This document shows positions 8,998 to 15,993 of a stretch of 47,001 bases of DNA, piece by piece. The stretch lies in NCBI GenBank assembly GCA_020846195.1, contig JADLEJ010000064.1:1-47001 (forward strand). Reading direction: 5' to 3'. Below the pieces are notes generated by a model. That model was not told where the DNA came from and ran no database searches. It saw only the letters and a list, made by a program, of their open reading frames with translations. Made by a program: the position numbers and the translations under genes. This DNA is from Nitrospira sp. GTDB taxonomy: Bacteria; Nitrospirota; Nitrospiria; Nitrospirales; Nitrospiraceae. Within the stretch, counting starts at the first letter, position 1; each line of letters begins with the position of its first letter.

Positions 8998-10434
8998 TTA
9001 TCCCCCTGCGCTGCCGACCGGGCCACCCGGCATGGTCATGCGCCAGGGATCGAGAAGCTCGGTGAGGCGCTTGTCCGAGAGGACTTTTTGCTCTTTCGCG
9101 ACTGCACGGACGGTCTTGCCGGACTTATAGGCATCCTTCGCCAGTTTTGCGGCGGCTTCGTAGCCGATCTCTGGCGCCAGGGCCGTACACATCGCGAGGC
9201 TTTCTTCAATCAGGCTCTTGCAGCGTTCTTCATTCGCCTTGATGCCGTCGATGCACTTGACGGCAAAGTTATTGGAGACGGATGCGAGCAGTTCAATCGA
9301 TTGCAGCAGATTGTAGGCCATGACCGGCAGCATGACGATCAATTCGAAGTTGGCCGCTTGTCCGCCGACGGTCACGGTGACGTCGTTGCCGATCACTTGA
9401 GCGCAGACCATTGTGACGGATTCAGCGATCACTGGGTTCACTTTCCCCGGCATGATCGACGACCCTGGCTGCGTTTCCGGCAGATTGATTTCGCCGAGAC
9501 CGCAGCGCGGGCCCGAGCCGAGCCAGCGCACATCGTTGGCGATCTTCATGAGGCTCACGGCAATCGTCCGCAACTCCCCGCTCGCTTCGACCAACGAGTC
9601 TTGCGCCGACTGGGCTTCAAAATGATTCTTCGCTTCCTTGAACGCGCAGCCGGTTTCTTTGGAAATGATCGCCATCACTTTCGATGAAAACTTCGGATGG
9701 CAGTTGAGCCCAGTTCCGACCGCGGTGCCGCCGAGCGCTACTTCGCTCAAGGCGTCCTGCGCGCGCTTCACGCGTTGCAGGCCCAGCTCAATCTGCCTCG
9801 CATAGCCGCCGAATTCCTGCCCCAACCGCACCGGGGTGGCATCCTGCAAATGGGTGCGGCCGATTTTGACGACCTTATCGAACTCTTTGGCTTTCCGGGC
9901 GAGGGATTTGTGCAAGCGAGTTAGGGCTGGAATGAGTTGTTGCTGCATCATCTCCCCGGCGGCGATATGAATCGCCGTGGGAATGACGTCGTTGCTGGAT
10001 TGCCCCAAATTCACATGGTCGTTGGGGTGAACCAGTTTGCTTCCGCGCGCGCCGCCGAGAAGTTCGGTGGCCCGGTTCGAAATCACTTCGTTGGTATTCA
10101 GATTCGTGGAGGTGCCGGATCCGGTCTGGAAAATGTCGACTGGAAATTCGGCGTCGAGCTTGCCCTCGACCACTTCGGTGGCCGCCATCTTGATTGCGCC
10201 AGCGGGCTTCTTGTCCAAGAGGCCGAGCGAGTGATTCACGCTGGCCGCGGCGCGCTTGATGAGCCCCATGGCGCGGATGATTGAGCGCGGCATGCGGAGC
10301 GTGCTGATCGGAAAGTTCTCGATGGCGCGCGCGGTTTGCACGCCGTAGTAGGCGTCCGATGGGACAGCCAGCTCGCCCATGGTATCGCGTTCAATGCGGG
10401 TGAGTGTGGGCGATGTTCCTGCTGATTTTTTCAT
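8998..10434 (-). CDS. fumC: Fumarate hydratase class II
   Basis: Class II fumarase interconverts fumarate and malate without an iron-sulfur cluster and works in both oxidative and reductive TCA directions. The 478 aa carry the superfamily signature GSSIMPGKVNP with the catalytic serine. Other hallmarks are FQTGSGTSTNLNTNEV, NDHVNLGQSSND and the GRTHLQDATP histidine motif. Aspartase is a close relative, but the motif set and the neighbouring malic enzyme and citrate synthase favour fumarase. The start has GAGGAG 7 bases upstream. The C-terminal tail ends in a Gly/Pro-rich stretch (MPGGPVGSAGG) beyond the usual fold. Confidence 0.9.
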   Translation of the reverse strand: MKKSAGTSPTLTRIERDTMGELAVPSDAYYGVQTARAIENFPISTLRMPRSIIRAMGLIKRAAASVNHSLGLLDKKPAGAIKMAATEVVEGKLDAEFPVDIFQTGSGTSTNLNTNEVISNRATELLGGARGSKLVHPNDHVNLGQSSNDVIPTAIHIAAGEMMQQQLIPALTRLHKSLARKAKEFDKVVKIGRTHLQDATPVRLGQEFGGYARQIELGLQRVKRAQDALSEVALGGTAVGTGLNCHPKFSSKVMAIISKETGCAFKEAKNHFEAQSAQDSLVEASGELRTIAVSLMKIANDVRWLGSGPRCGLGEINLPETQPGSSIMPGKVNPVIAESVTMVCAQVIGNDVTVTVGGQAANFELIVMLPVMAYNLLQSIELLASVSNNFAVKCIDGIKANEERCKSLIEESLAMCTALAPEIGYEAAAKLAKDAYKSGKTVRAVAKEQKVLSDKRLTELLDPWRMTMPGGPVGSAGG

Positions 10435-10479
10435 GCGCGTATCTCCTCACTAAGCAATCGTGTGAATGGCGAAGCGCGC

Positions 10480-10509
10480 ATCTTAAACGGTTGCTGCGTG
10501 GAAGCTCAA
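10480..10509 (-). promoter_or_regulatory. Weak candidate promoter of fumC
   Basis: TTGAGC (10504-10509), 18 bases, TAAGAT (10480-10485) on the minus strand, 45 bases before the ATG. Each hexamer matches consensus at four of six positions. Confidence 0.35.
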
Positions 10510-10580
10510 GAGAAAGGATGGGAAAGTCGCGGAGCGAGGCCGATTAGGCGGCGAGATATGGAACGAGGGGCGCGGGCGAA

Positions 10581-10602
10581 ACGGCCCGCACTGGCGGGCC
10601 GT
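10581..10602 (-). terminator. Hairpin after the Hsp20 gene
   Basis: A 9-bp GC-rich perfect stem (10581-10589 with 10594-10602) lies 31 bases past the Hsp20 stop. On the minus strand it is followed by only a short T-rich stretch (GTTTCG), so termination is plausible but not strong. Confidence 0.5.
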
Positions 10603-10632
10603 CCAACCCTTGTCGTGTGATTCGCGCCGCCC

Positions 10633-11082
10633 TCAGGCGACGTTCACTTCGATAGCGCGCGGTTTAGCCTTTTCCGATTTCGGGATATGCAGGTTCAACA
10701 CCCCATCCTTGAAGTCGGCCTTCACCCCGCTCTCGTTGACTTGATCGGGCAGTGAGAAGCTTCGAACGAAGGTCCCATAGGATCGCTCGACCCGATGGTA
10801 TTTCGTGGTCTTCTCATCCTTCTCCTGGCGGCGTTGTCCTTGAATCGTCAGGACCCCTTCCTCCAGCGTCACTTTCACGTCGTCCTTTTTCACCTCAGGC
10901 AACTCGGCCTGGATCACATACTCACCGGCGGTTTCACTGATATCGACGGTCGGCGTCCAGTCCGCTACGGTCAAGGCTTCTTTCCCGTTCGTTCTGGCCG
11001 CCGGACGAGTCGCCATTCTATTCAGTCGATAAGACATCTCTTCGAGTTCGCGAAACGGATCCCAACGCATCAGAGTGGTCAT
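10633..11082 (-). CDS. Small heat-shock protein, Hsp20/alpha-crystallin family
   Basis: A 149-aa holdase chaperone that binds unfolding proteins independently of ATP. The N-terminus begins MTTLMRWDPFRELEEM, typical of class A bacterial Hsp20. The alpha-crystallin domain spans roughly residues 40-140 and includes ELPEVKKDDVKVTLEEGVL and the conserved GVLNLHIPK near the end. The C-terminal I-E-V is the oligomerisation I-x-I/V motif. GGAGG lies 6 bases before the ATG. The roughly 80-base leader has self-complementary stretches (see findings), so temperature control at RNA level is possible but unproven. Confidence 0.93.
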   Translation of the reverse strand: MTTLMRWDPFRELEEMSYRLNRMATRPAARTNGKEALTVADWTPTVDISETAGEYVIQAELPEVKKDDVKVTLEEGVLTIQGQRRQEKDEKTTKYHRVERSYGTFVRSFSLPDQVNESGVKADFKDGVLNLHIPKSEKAKPRAIEVNVA

Positions 11083-11160
11083 GGCATACCTCCATACGAG
11101 TAATGTGCTGTGTGTCGTCGTATCGGACGCCGGCGCCGCGTCTGTTGTCTTACAACGATA

Positions 11161-11188
11161 GAGATAATTGCGCGGGATGGAGAGTCAA
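11161..11188 (-). promoter_or_regulatory. Candidate promoter of the Hsp20 gene
   Basis: TTGACT (11183-11188), 16 bases, TATCTC (11161-11166) on the minus strand, giving a leader of about 70-80 bases. It fits sigma-70 loosely; I could not match a clear sigma-32 -10 element. Confidence 0.35.
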
Positions 11189-11211
11189 GGGGGGGATGCA
11201 CCGGTGCTCGG

Positions 11212-12345
11212 TTAGCGTTGGGCCACGGGGGTATAGGGGCGATTGTGCTCTCCGGAATAAATCTGATCCGGACGGAAGAGCTTATTCTCCCGCAGCTGCT
11301 CCAGCCAATGAGCCAGCCAGCCTGACACCCGCGCCATCGCGAAGAGCGGGGTGAAGAGGTCTGTGTCGATGCCCATTTGGTCGTAGACGATGCCGGAATA
11401 AAAATCGACGTTCGGGTAAATGCCTTTCCCTTGCAGCAACTCCCCTGCGGTTCGTTCGACTTCCACTGCGACGGCATAGAGGGGCGACGGCCCGCATTCG
11501 GTAAAGAGCTTCTGGCAGAGTCCTTGAAGAACCGTGGCGCGAGGGTCTTTGACTTTGTAGACACGGTGGCCGAATCCCATGAGCTTTTGCTTGCCGGCCA
11601 GCTTCTGCTCCGCATAGGTTCGGGCTCGTTCGGGGCTGCCGATCTCGCGGAGCATGTGAAGGACTTCTTCGTTCGCTCCCCCATGGAGCGGGCCTTTCAG
11701 CGCGCCGATGGAAGACGCAACGACGGTATAGGGATCGGCGAGCGTCGAGGCCGTCACGAGTCCTGTAAACGTCGACGCATTCATCGTGTGTTCGGCGTGC
11801 AGGATGAGGCAATCGTCGAAGATGTCTTTCCAGAGCGGATGCGGCGCGCGTTCGGTCAGCATGTACAGAAAGTTTTCAGAGAACTCGAGGCCATCTTGCG
11901 GCGGAATGGGGTCGTTGCCGTGGCGGAGCCTGGCCCAGGCGGCGACGATTGTCGGCAGCTTGGCAATGAGCCGCACCGACGACCAGTAGTTGTTCTCCGC
12001 GTCTTTGACCTGCCGGCCTGGATAGAACATGCCGAGCGCGGCCACGGCGGCTTGCAGCGCATCCATCGGATGCCCGGTTTCCGGCAGGCACTTCAAAAGG
12101 TCGTTGATGCGAAACTTGATGCGGCGATGATGTGTGATATCGCTTGTCCAGCGGGCGAGTTCCGATTGGGTCGGCAGACGGCCGAAAAGGAGCAAGTAGG
12201 ATGTTTCGAGGAACGAGGATTGGGCGCAGAGCGTCTCGATGCGGATGCCGCGGTATTCGAGAATGCCCCGCTGGCCTTCGACATCGCTGATGGAAGACGT
12301 GGCAGCCGGTACGCCGTCCAGGCCTGGCATGAAATCGTGCGGCAT
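11212..12345 (-). CDS. gltA: Citrate synthase
   Basis: Condenses acetyl-CoA and oxaloacetate to citrate. Catalytic regions are visible: the histidine in LKGPLHGGANEEV, the histidine in LMGFGHRVYKVKDPR and the aspartate in YPNVDFYSGIVYDQMG. The N-terminal SDVEGQRGILEYRG and PETGHPMDALQ stretches are also typical. I prefer the ATG at 12345 (MPHDFMPGLDG, 377 aa) because GGAG lies 6 bases upstream. The frame is open to 12432, but the extra residues are not family-like. 2-methylcitrate synthase is hard to exclude by eye, though no prp genes are near. Fumarase, malic enzyme and ferredoxin reductase are nearby, consistent with central carbon metabolism. Confidence 0.88.
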   Translation of the reverse strand: MPHDFMPGLDGVPAATSSISDVEGQRGILEYRGIRIETLCAQSSFLETSYLLLFGRLPTQSELARWTSDITHHRRIKFRINDLLKCLPETGHPMDALQAAVAALGMFYPGRQVKDAENNYWSSVRLIAKLPTIVAAWARLRHGNDPIPPQDGLEFSENFLYMLTERAPHPLWKDIFDDCLILHAEHTMNASTFTGLVTASTLADPYTVVASSIGALKGPLHGGANEEVLHMLREIGSPERARTYAEQKLAGKQKLMGFGHRVYKVKDPRATVLQGLCQKLFTECGPSPLYAVAVEVERTAGELLQGKGIYPNVDFYSGIVYDQMGIDTDLFTPLFAMARVSGWLAHWLEQLRENKLFRPDQIYSGEHNRPYTPVAQR

Positions 12346-12503
12346 GTCGATCTCCATGGTGAACTGGCGTGGATGAACACCTGTGCCGATGCATCGATAT
12401 CGTATCATGATCGGGCTATCCGAGGTGGGCATTCTTGAATTGAGAAATGCCGGTTGGCATACTGTCTTTAAATGGTGCGGTGCACAGTGGGAAAGAGGTG
12501 TGT

Positions 12504-12725
12504 GTGTTTCGTGTGATGCTGGTTCTGGGTTTATTAGTCCTGGTGCCTGCGGCCATTGTGTTTTGGCGCATGCGGGATCGCGCAGTCATGGCTCCCCCAC
12601 CGCCGCCGGTTTCGCAGAAGGCGATCGGCACCAGCACGTTGAATCACGGCGGCCCTCGCCGTGGAAATCATGACGATCCTCGTCTGGGAAAAGGGACGAC
12701 TACAGTTCCCGGCCAGTCGGAATAG
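12504..12725 (+). CDS. Small single-pass membrane protein, unknown function
   Basis: I do not recognise a family. The best start is GTG 12504 (VFRVMLVLG), with AAGAGG about 5 bases upstream; a longer frame begins at 12447. The roughly 73-aa product has one N-terminal hydrophobic segment (MLVLGLLVLVPAAIVFW). A basic turn and a low-complexity periplasmic or cytoplasmic tail follow, containing a run of five prolines and Gly/Arg/His/Asp-rich sequence. It lies 10 bases upstream of another small exported protein in the same orientation, so the two are probably co-transcribed and may act together at the envelope. Confidence 0.5.
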   Translation: MFRVMLVLGLLVLVPAAIVFWRMRDRAVMAPPPPPVSQKAIGTSTLNHGGPRRGNHDDPRLGKGTTTVPGQSE

Positions 12726-12735
12726 GAGGGGCTGA

Positions 12736-13125
12736 ATGGCACATGCGGCGACCATCGCGGGAGCAGTATTCATGGGAACGGTCTTGATGGGGCCAGTGAG
12801 CGCGCTGGCTCAGGAGGATCCGCCGGCGTACGCGGTGGTGAGCGAGGTGCCCAAGGACAAGACGAGAGTCTCGGCAAAAATTGTAATCGATGGAACGGTC
12901 AGCGACACCAAGTTGCTGGCCTCAGAGGCCATTGTCGGCAATCTGATTTGGAAAAAGCTTGAGATCTGTCATGCGATGCGGCTTGAAGGCCAGCGGTCTG
13001 GCGAAGGCTTTCGAGTGACTACGGTTCGGGCGGTCGATGCGAGTATGCTGCCGATGGCGTTGCAGGGGTTTGCCGGCGATTGCTTGCTGAAGAAGGCGTT
13101 GGAGATCGCGCCGCTGGTCGATTAA
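12736..13125 (+). CDS. Small exported protein, unknown function
   Basis: A 129-aa protein with GGAGG 7 bases before the ATG. The N-terminus is a signal peptide (hydrophobic AATIAGAVFMGTVLMG, then SALAQED with a likely cleavage after ALA). The mature part of about 100 residues has two cysteines (EICHAMRL and AGDCLLKK) that could form a disulfide in the periplasm. I do not recognise a family. It follows the small membrane protein by 10 bases and converges on the zinc-ribbon gene, with a short hairpin between the stops. Confidence 0.6.
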   Translation: MAHAATIAGAVFMGTVLMGPVSALAQEDPPAYAVVSEVPKDKTRVSAKIVIDGTVSDTKLLASEAIVGNLIWKKLEICHAMRLEGQRSGEGFRVTTVRAVDASMLPMALQGFAGDCLLKKALEIAPLVD

Positions 13126-13142
13126 GCGCCTGGTTTAGGCGC
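13126..13142. terminator. Short bidirectional hairpin between convergent small genes
   Basis: A 6-bp stem (13126-13131 with 13137-13142) with a 5-base loop spans the stop codon of the minus-strand gene. It is small and lacks a long T-run, so its function is uncertain. Confidence 0.3.
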
Positions 13143-13503
13143 GGCAGCCCAGGCATTCGGTGGGTTCGGTATCGGCATCCCGCTCGGCAATGGTCAGCGG
13201 AAAGAGAATGCCGCATTGGGCACAGGGGCGAATTTCGAAGTAGGCCACACCCGTATCGTCGATTTCCGTCGGCAGAAGAAGTTCCAGCGGGTCGTAGCCG
13301 ATGACGGCGCCATCCGTGAATTTAACCAGGGCGATCCGGTCATTGAAGACCTCGAAGGTGGCTTCCTGGCCCTTTCGGTCCAGCAGATGGCCTAACACGA
13401 AGACCGGCTGGCCTTTGCGCTTGGTGCGCAGTTCGCGAAGCGTATGCACGGCGGTCGCAGTGCAGGAGAATTGACCAGAAGAACTTGTTCCGACGAGTGG
13501 CAT
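13135..13503 (-). CDS. Zinc-ribbon-like small protein, unknown function
   Basis: A 122-aa cytoplasmic protein with no signal peptide. The middle (about 30-75) is beta-rich (GQPVFVLGHLL, TFEVFNDRIALVKF, GAVIGYDPLEL). The C-terminal third has two CxxC pairs, CAQC and CLGC, separated by about 22 residues. That spacing suits a single zinc ribbon. I cannot name a family or partner. No convincing ribosome site precedes the ATG. It converges on the exported small protein. Confidence 0.55.
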   Translation of the reverse strand: MPLVGTSSSGQFSCTATAVHTLRELRTKRKGQPVFVLGHLLDRKGQEATFEVFNDRIALVKFTDGAVIGYDPLELLLPTEIDDTGVAYFEIRPCAQCGILFPLTIAERDADTEPTECLGCRA

Positions 13504-13599
13504 AATGTTGTGTGGCGCGGTGAACGTGTATTAATCTTGAATGATCTAACATAGCAGGAAAAATGGCGTCAAGGCAGAGTTCTTTACCAGGGAGATAAA

Positions 13600-13950
13600 A
13601 TGGCCGACATTACGATTTATCACAAGCCGACCTGCACGACGTGCCGGCAAACGGTGCAGATGCTGAAGGAGAGTGGAACGCCGTTTACGGCGGTGAATTA
13701 CTACGAGCAGGCGTTTACAAAAGAGCAGTTGAAGAAGATTTTGAAGAAGGCAGGGCTGTCTCCGAAGGACGTACTCAGGACGAAAGAAGATATCTACAAG
13801 GAGCTGGGCTTGGCGAAGAAAGAGCTATCGGACGATGCGTTGCTCGATTTGATGGTCAAGTATCCGGATTTAATCCAGCGCCCGCTGGTGGTGAAGGACG
13901 ACAAGGCGCTATTGGCCAGACCGGCGGAGACGGTGAAAACCCTTCTATAA
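13600..13950 (+). CDS. ArsC/Spx-like thioredoxin-fold protein
   Basis: A 116-aa member of the ArsC/YffB/Spx group. The N-terminal redox loop reads ITIYHKPTCTTCRQT, with a C-X2-C pair. The C-terminal LMVKYPDLIQRPLVVKDDKALLARP is the family arsenate-reductase-like ending. A single cysteine followed by SR is usual for true ArsC; the second cysteine here suggests a general thiol oxidoreductase or glutaredoxin-coupled reductase. No arsenic-resistance genes are nearby. GGGAG lies 5-6 bases before the ATG. The gene stands alone. Confidence 0.8.
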   Translation: MADITIYHKPTCTTCRQTVQMLKESGTPFTAVNYYEQAFTKEQLKKILKKAGLSPKDVLRTKEDIYKELGLAKKELSDDALLDLMVKYPDLIQRPLVVKDDKALLARPAETVKTLL

Positions 13951-14062
13951 GGATTAGGCGTCGATTTGAACGGCCCCGCGCACCGCGGTTTCACGATGGC
14001 GCGACCTTCCCCATTCGTCTCATGGAACAGGGAGACCGGCTCACAGCCATCATTTGGATCAG

Positions 14063-14087
14063 GGCGCTGCCGAATGCCGGCAGCGCC
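14063..14087 (-). terminator. Hairpin at the end of the RNase D gene
   Basis: A 10-bp stem (14063-14072 with 14078-14087) and 5-base loop touching the stop codon. No T-run follows on the minus strand. The rest of the 136-base gap 13951-14086 between convergent genes shows nothing further. Confidence 0.4.
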
Positions 14088-15265
14088 TACGACCAGGTGA
14101 GCTTTCCCGAGGCCGCATCGATTTTCACGGCGACTTCCCCGTTCAACACTTGAAGCAGCAGATTCCCGAGCAGGGTTCTCCGCCAGCCGCGCAACAGCGG
14201 AAGATCGGGCGTGGTGCCCTGAATCCGCGCATCGACTAGCGCTTGGATATCGGCGGTCGTTGCGAGCAAGGTGGGCGCGATTTCCTGATCGGCGGATTGG
14301 GCCTTCATCACGGCTTGCAGGAGCTCCACCAATCCCATCGATTCGGGCTCGGGCTTGCGGTCCTTGGGGATCTCCGGCCAGGCGGAAGGAGGCAGCGCCT
14401 GAGCGGCGTGAATTGTTTTGAGGATCGTGTCGCCGTGCCGGTCCGCTTCCGATCCATGGAGCCCACGGACGGCACGCAACTCATCGACCGATCGCGGCGG
14501 ATGGCGGGCGAGTTGAAGCAGGACTTCATCGCGCATCACGCGGCCGCGGGGCACATTGCGGCGTTTGGCTTCGCTTTCGCGCCAGGCGGCCAGTTCGCGC
14601 AGGACGGCGGCGGACTTCGGTTTCAAGCTGTCCCATCCGCGAATGCGCTGGTAGCGCTCCTGTGGTTCGCGGCGGGTGTCGCCGACGATGGTTTCGAGTC
14701 TGGAGAATTCTTCGTGCGCCCACTCGCTTCTCCCGAGCTTGGCGAGGCGCGCGCTGAGGTGGTCGTGAATGGCCAGCAGGAATTCGACGTCTTCCAAGGC
14801 ATAAGCCAGTTGATCGGTCGAGAGCGGCCGCGCGCTCCAATTGGTGAAGGTATGGGCCTTCGCCAGCCGTTTCCCGTGGACGCGCAGCACCAAATTGGCA
14901 TAGGCGACCTGCGCGCCATAGCCCACCATGGCGGCGGCAATTTGCGTATCGAAAAACGGTTTGGGAATCGTGCCGGCATGGGTGGCAAACAGATCGAGGT
15001 CTTGCCGTCCGGCATGGACAATCTTTTCCACCGCCGGATTGCGGACAATGTCCCAGAATGGCTGCACCGCCGGCGACTGTTGAATCGCTGGGAAGTCGAT
15101 GATGGCGGACTGGCTTTCGGTGGCGACCTGAATCAGTTCAAGGCGCGGGACAAAGCTTTCCTCTCCGACAAACTCGGTGTCCAGGGCCAGGCGCGAGGCG
15201 GTGGCCAGATGATCGCACAAGCGCTCAAGGCCGTCTGTGGTCGTGATGTATTGTGTGGAGTCCAC
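14087..15265 (-). CDS. rnd: Ribonuclease D (3'-5' exoribonuclease, DEDDy)
   Basis: RNase D trims the 3' ends of tRNAs and other stable RNAs. The DEDDy residues are visible: LDTEF near residue 30, the aspartate in HAGRQDLDLF near 90, and the tyrosine/aspartate pair in AYALEDVEFLL near 160. An HRDC-like helical domain follows at about 210-290 (RGRVMRDEVLLQLA, RSVDELRAVRGL). Length 392 aa fits. The start appears to be GTG 15265, with GGAG about 12 bases upstream that overlaps the TAG stop of the preceding J-domain gene. This suggests an operon and coupled translation. Confidence 0.92.
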   Translation of the reverse strand: MDSTQYITTTDGLERLCDHLATASRLALDTEFVGEESFVPRLELIQVATESQSAIIDFPAIQQSPAVQPFWDIVRNPAVEKIVHAGRQDLDLFATHAGTIPKPFFDTQIAAAMVGYGAQVAYANLVLRVHGKRLAKAHTFTNWSARPLSTDQLAYALEDVEFLLAIHDHLSARLAKLGRSEWAHEEFSRLETIVGDTRREPQERYQRIRGWDSLKPKSAAVLRELAAWRESEAKRRNVPRGRVMRDEVLLQLARHPPRSVDELRAVRGLHGSEADRHGDTILKTIHAAQALPPSAWPEIPKDRKPEPESMGLVELLQAVMKAQSADQEIAPTLLATTADIQALVDARIQGTTPDLPLLRGWRRTLLGNLLLQVLNGEVAVKIDAASGKLTWS

Positions 15266-15279
15266 GAAGATTCAGTCTC

Positions 15280-15909
15280 CTACTCGGTTGGACGATAGGG
15301 GTGGTCGACTGGGGGCATCGGATCGACGTTGCTCAAGCTCAGATATTCCTTCAAGAACTGATAGGCTTCCAGCATGCGCCGCAAGGCCGGCTCGGAACTG
15401 CGATCGCCCTGGTTTGAGTCAGGGTGCAGTTGTTTCGCTTTTTGCCGGAACGCGGCGGTAACATCGGCGAGTGAACAGCCGAACTCAACGCCCATGATCG
15501 CATACGCGTCCATGGCATTGTTGACGCTGGTGCTGCTTTGTGAAAGATCGCCGCTTCCGCTGGCCGCTTTGAGCATGTCCGCGAGACTGATTTTTTTCCG
15601 GCGCCGGCGTGGCCGCTCGCGGATCTCGCTATCGAATTCATCCCAGCGATCTTCAACGAATTCGAGGCGCGATTCAAGGCGTATCGCACCGGACAGGTCG
15701 CGGACGACGCCAAGCTCGTCGTCGATCTCAATCAGCGACCGGATGACTTCCTCCAGCCCCTGCTCGACTTGGAAAAAGCTGTCGACGCGCGACTCCATCA
15801 TGGTATCCACGGCGAGTTCGAGGCTGGCCTCGGATTTTTGGCGCAGCGAATCGATCCGCTGGCGCATCCCCTGCTGGAACTTGATGAATTTGCTTTGTGT
15901 AAAAGGCAT
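15280..15909 (-). CDS. Protein with a C-terminal J domain
   Basis: A 209-aa protein (start ATG 15909; GTG 15924 is also possible). The C-terminal 65 residues form a J domain: DAYAIMGVEFGCSLADVTAAF, then AKQLHPDSN with the HPD tripeptide that stimulates DnaK ATPase, then LEAYQFLKEYL. The N-terminal half is charged and helical (QGMRQRIDSLRQKSEASLEL, then QGLEEVIRSLIEIDDEL), ending in a basic RPRRRRKK stretch. I do not recognise the N-terminal part. With the J domain at the end rather than the start, this is a specialised co-chaperone, not DnaJ itself. It lies 14 bases upstream of rnd. Confidence 0.78.
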   Translation of the reverse strand: MPFTQSKFIKFQQGMRQRIDSLRQKSEASLELAVDTMMESRVDSFFQVEQGLEEVIRSLIEIDDELGVVRDLSGAIRLESRLEFVEDRWDEFDSEIRERPRRRRKKISLADMLKAASGSGDLSQSSTSVNNAMDAYAIMGVEFGCSLADVTAAFRQKAKQLHPDSNQGDRSSEPALRRMLEAYQFLKEYLSLSNVDPMPPVDHPYRPTE

Positions 15910-15993
15910 GGTCGGCCGGTCCACCGGCCGCGGTATTGTAGCACAGTGGGAATCCCGGCCAGTAGAGGTATGGGAGTGCGATGCCGGGCCGGG

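Noticed and set aside
11377..12438. A 353-codon plus-strand frame opposite citrate synthase
   Set aside because: Citrate synthase active-site motifs fix the true strand; the frame lacks a ribosome site and motifs.
14243..15298. A 351-codon plus-strand frame opposite rnd
   Set aside because: The catalytic motifs of RNase D are on the other strand; this frame is low-information Gly/Arg-rich sequence.
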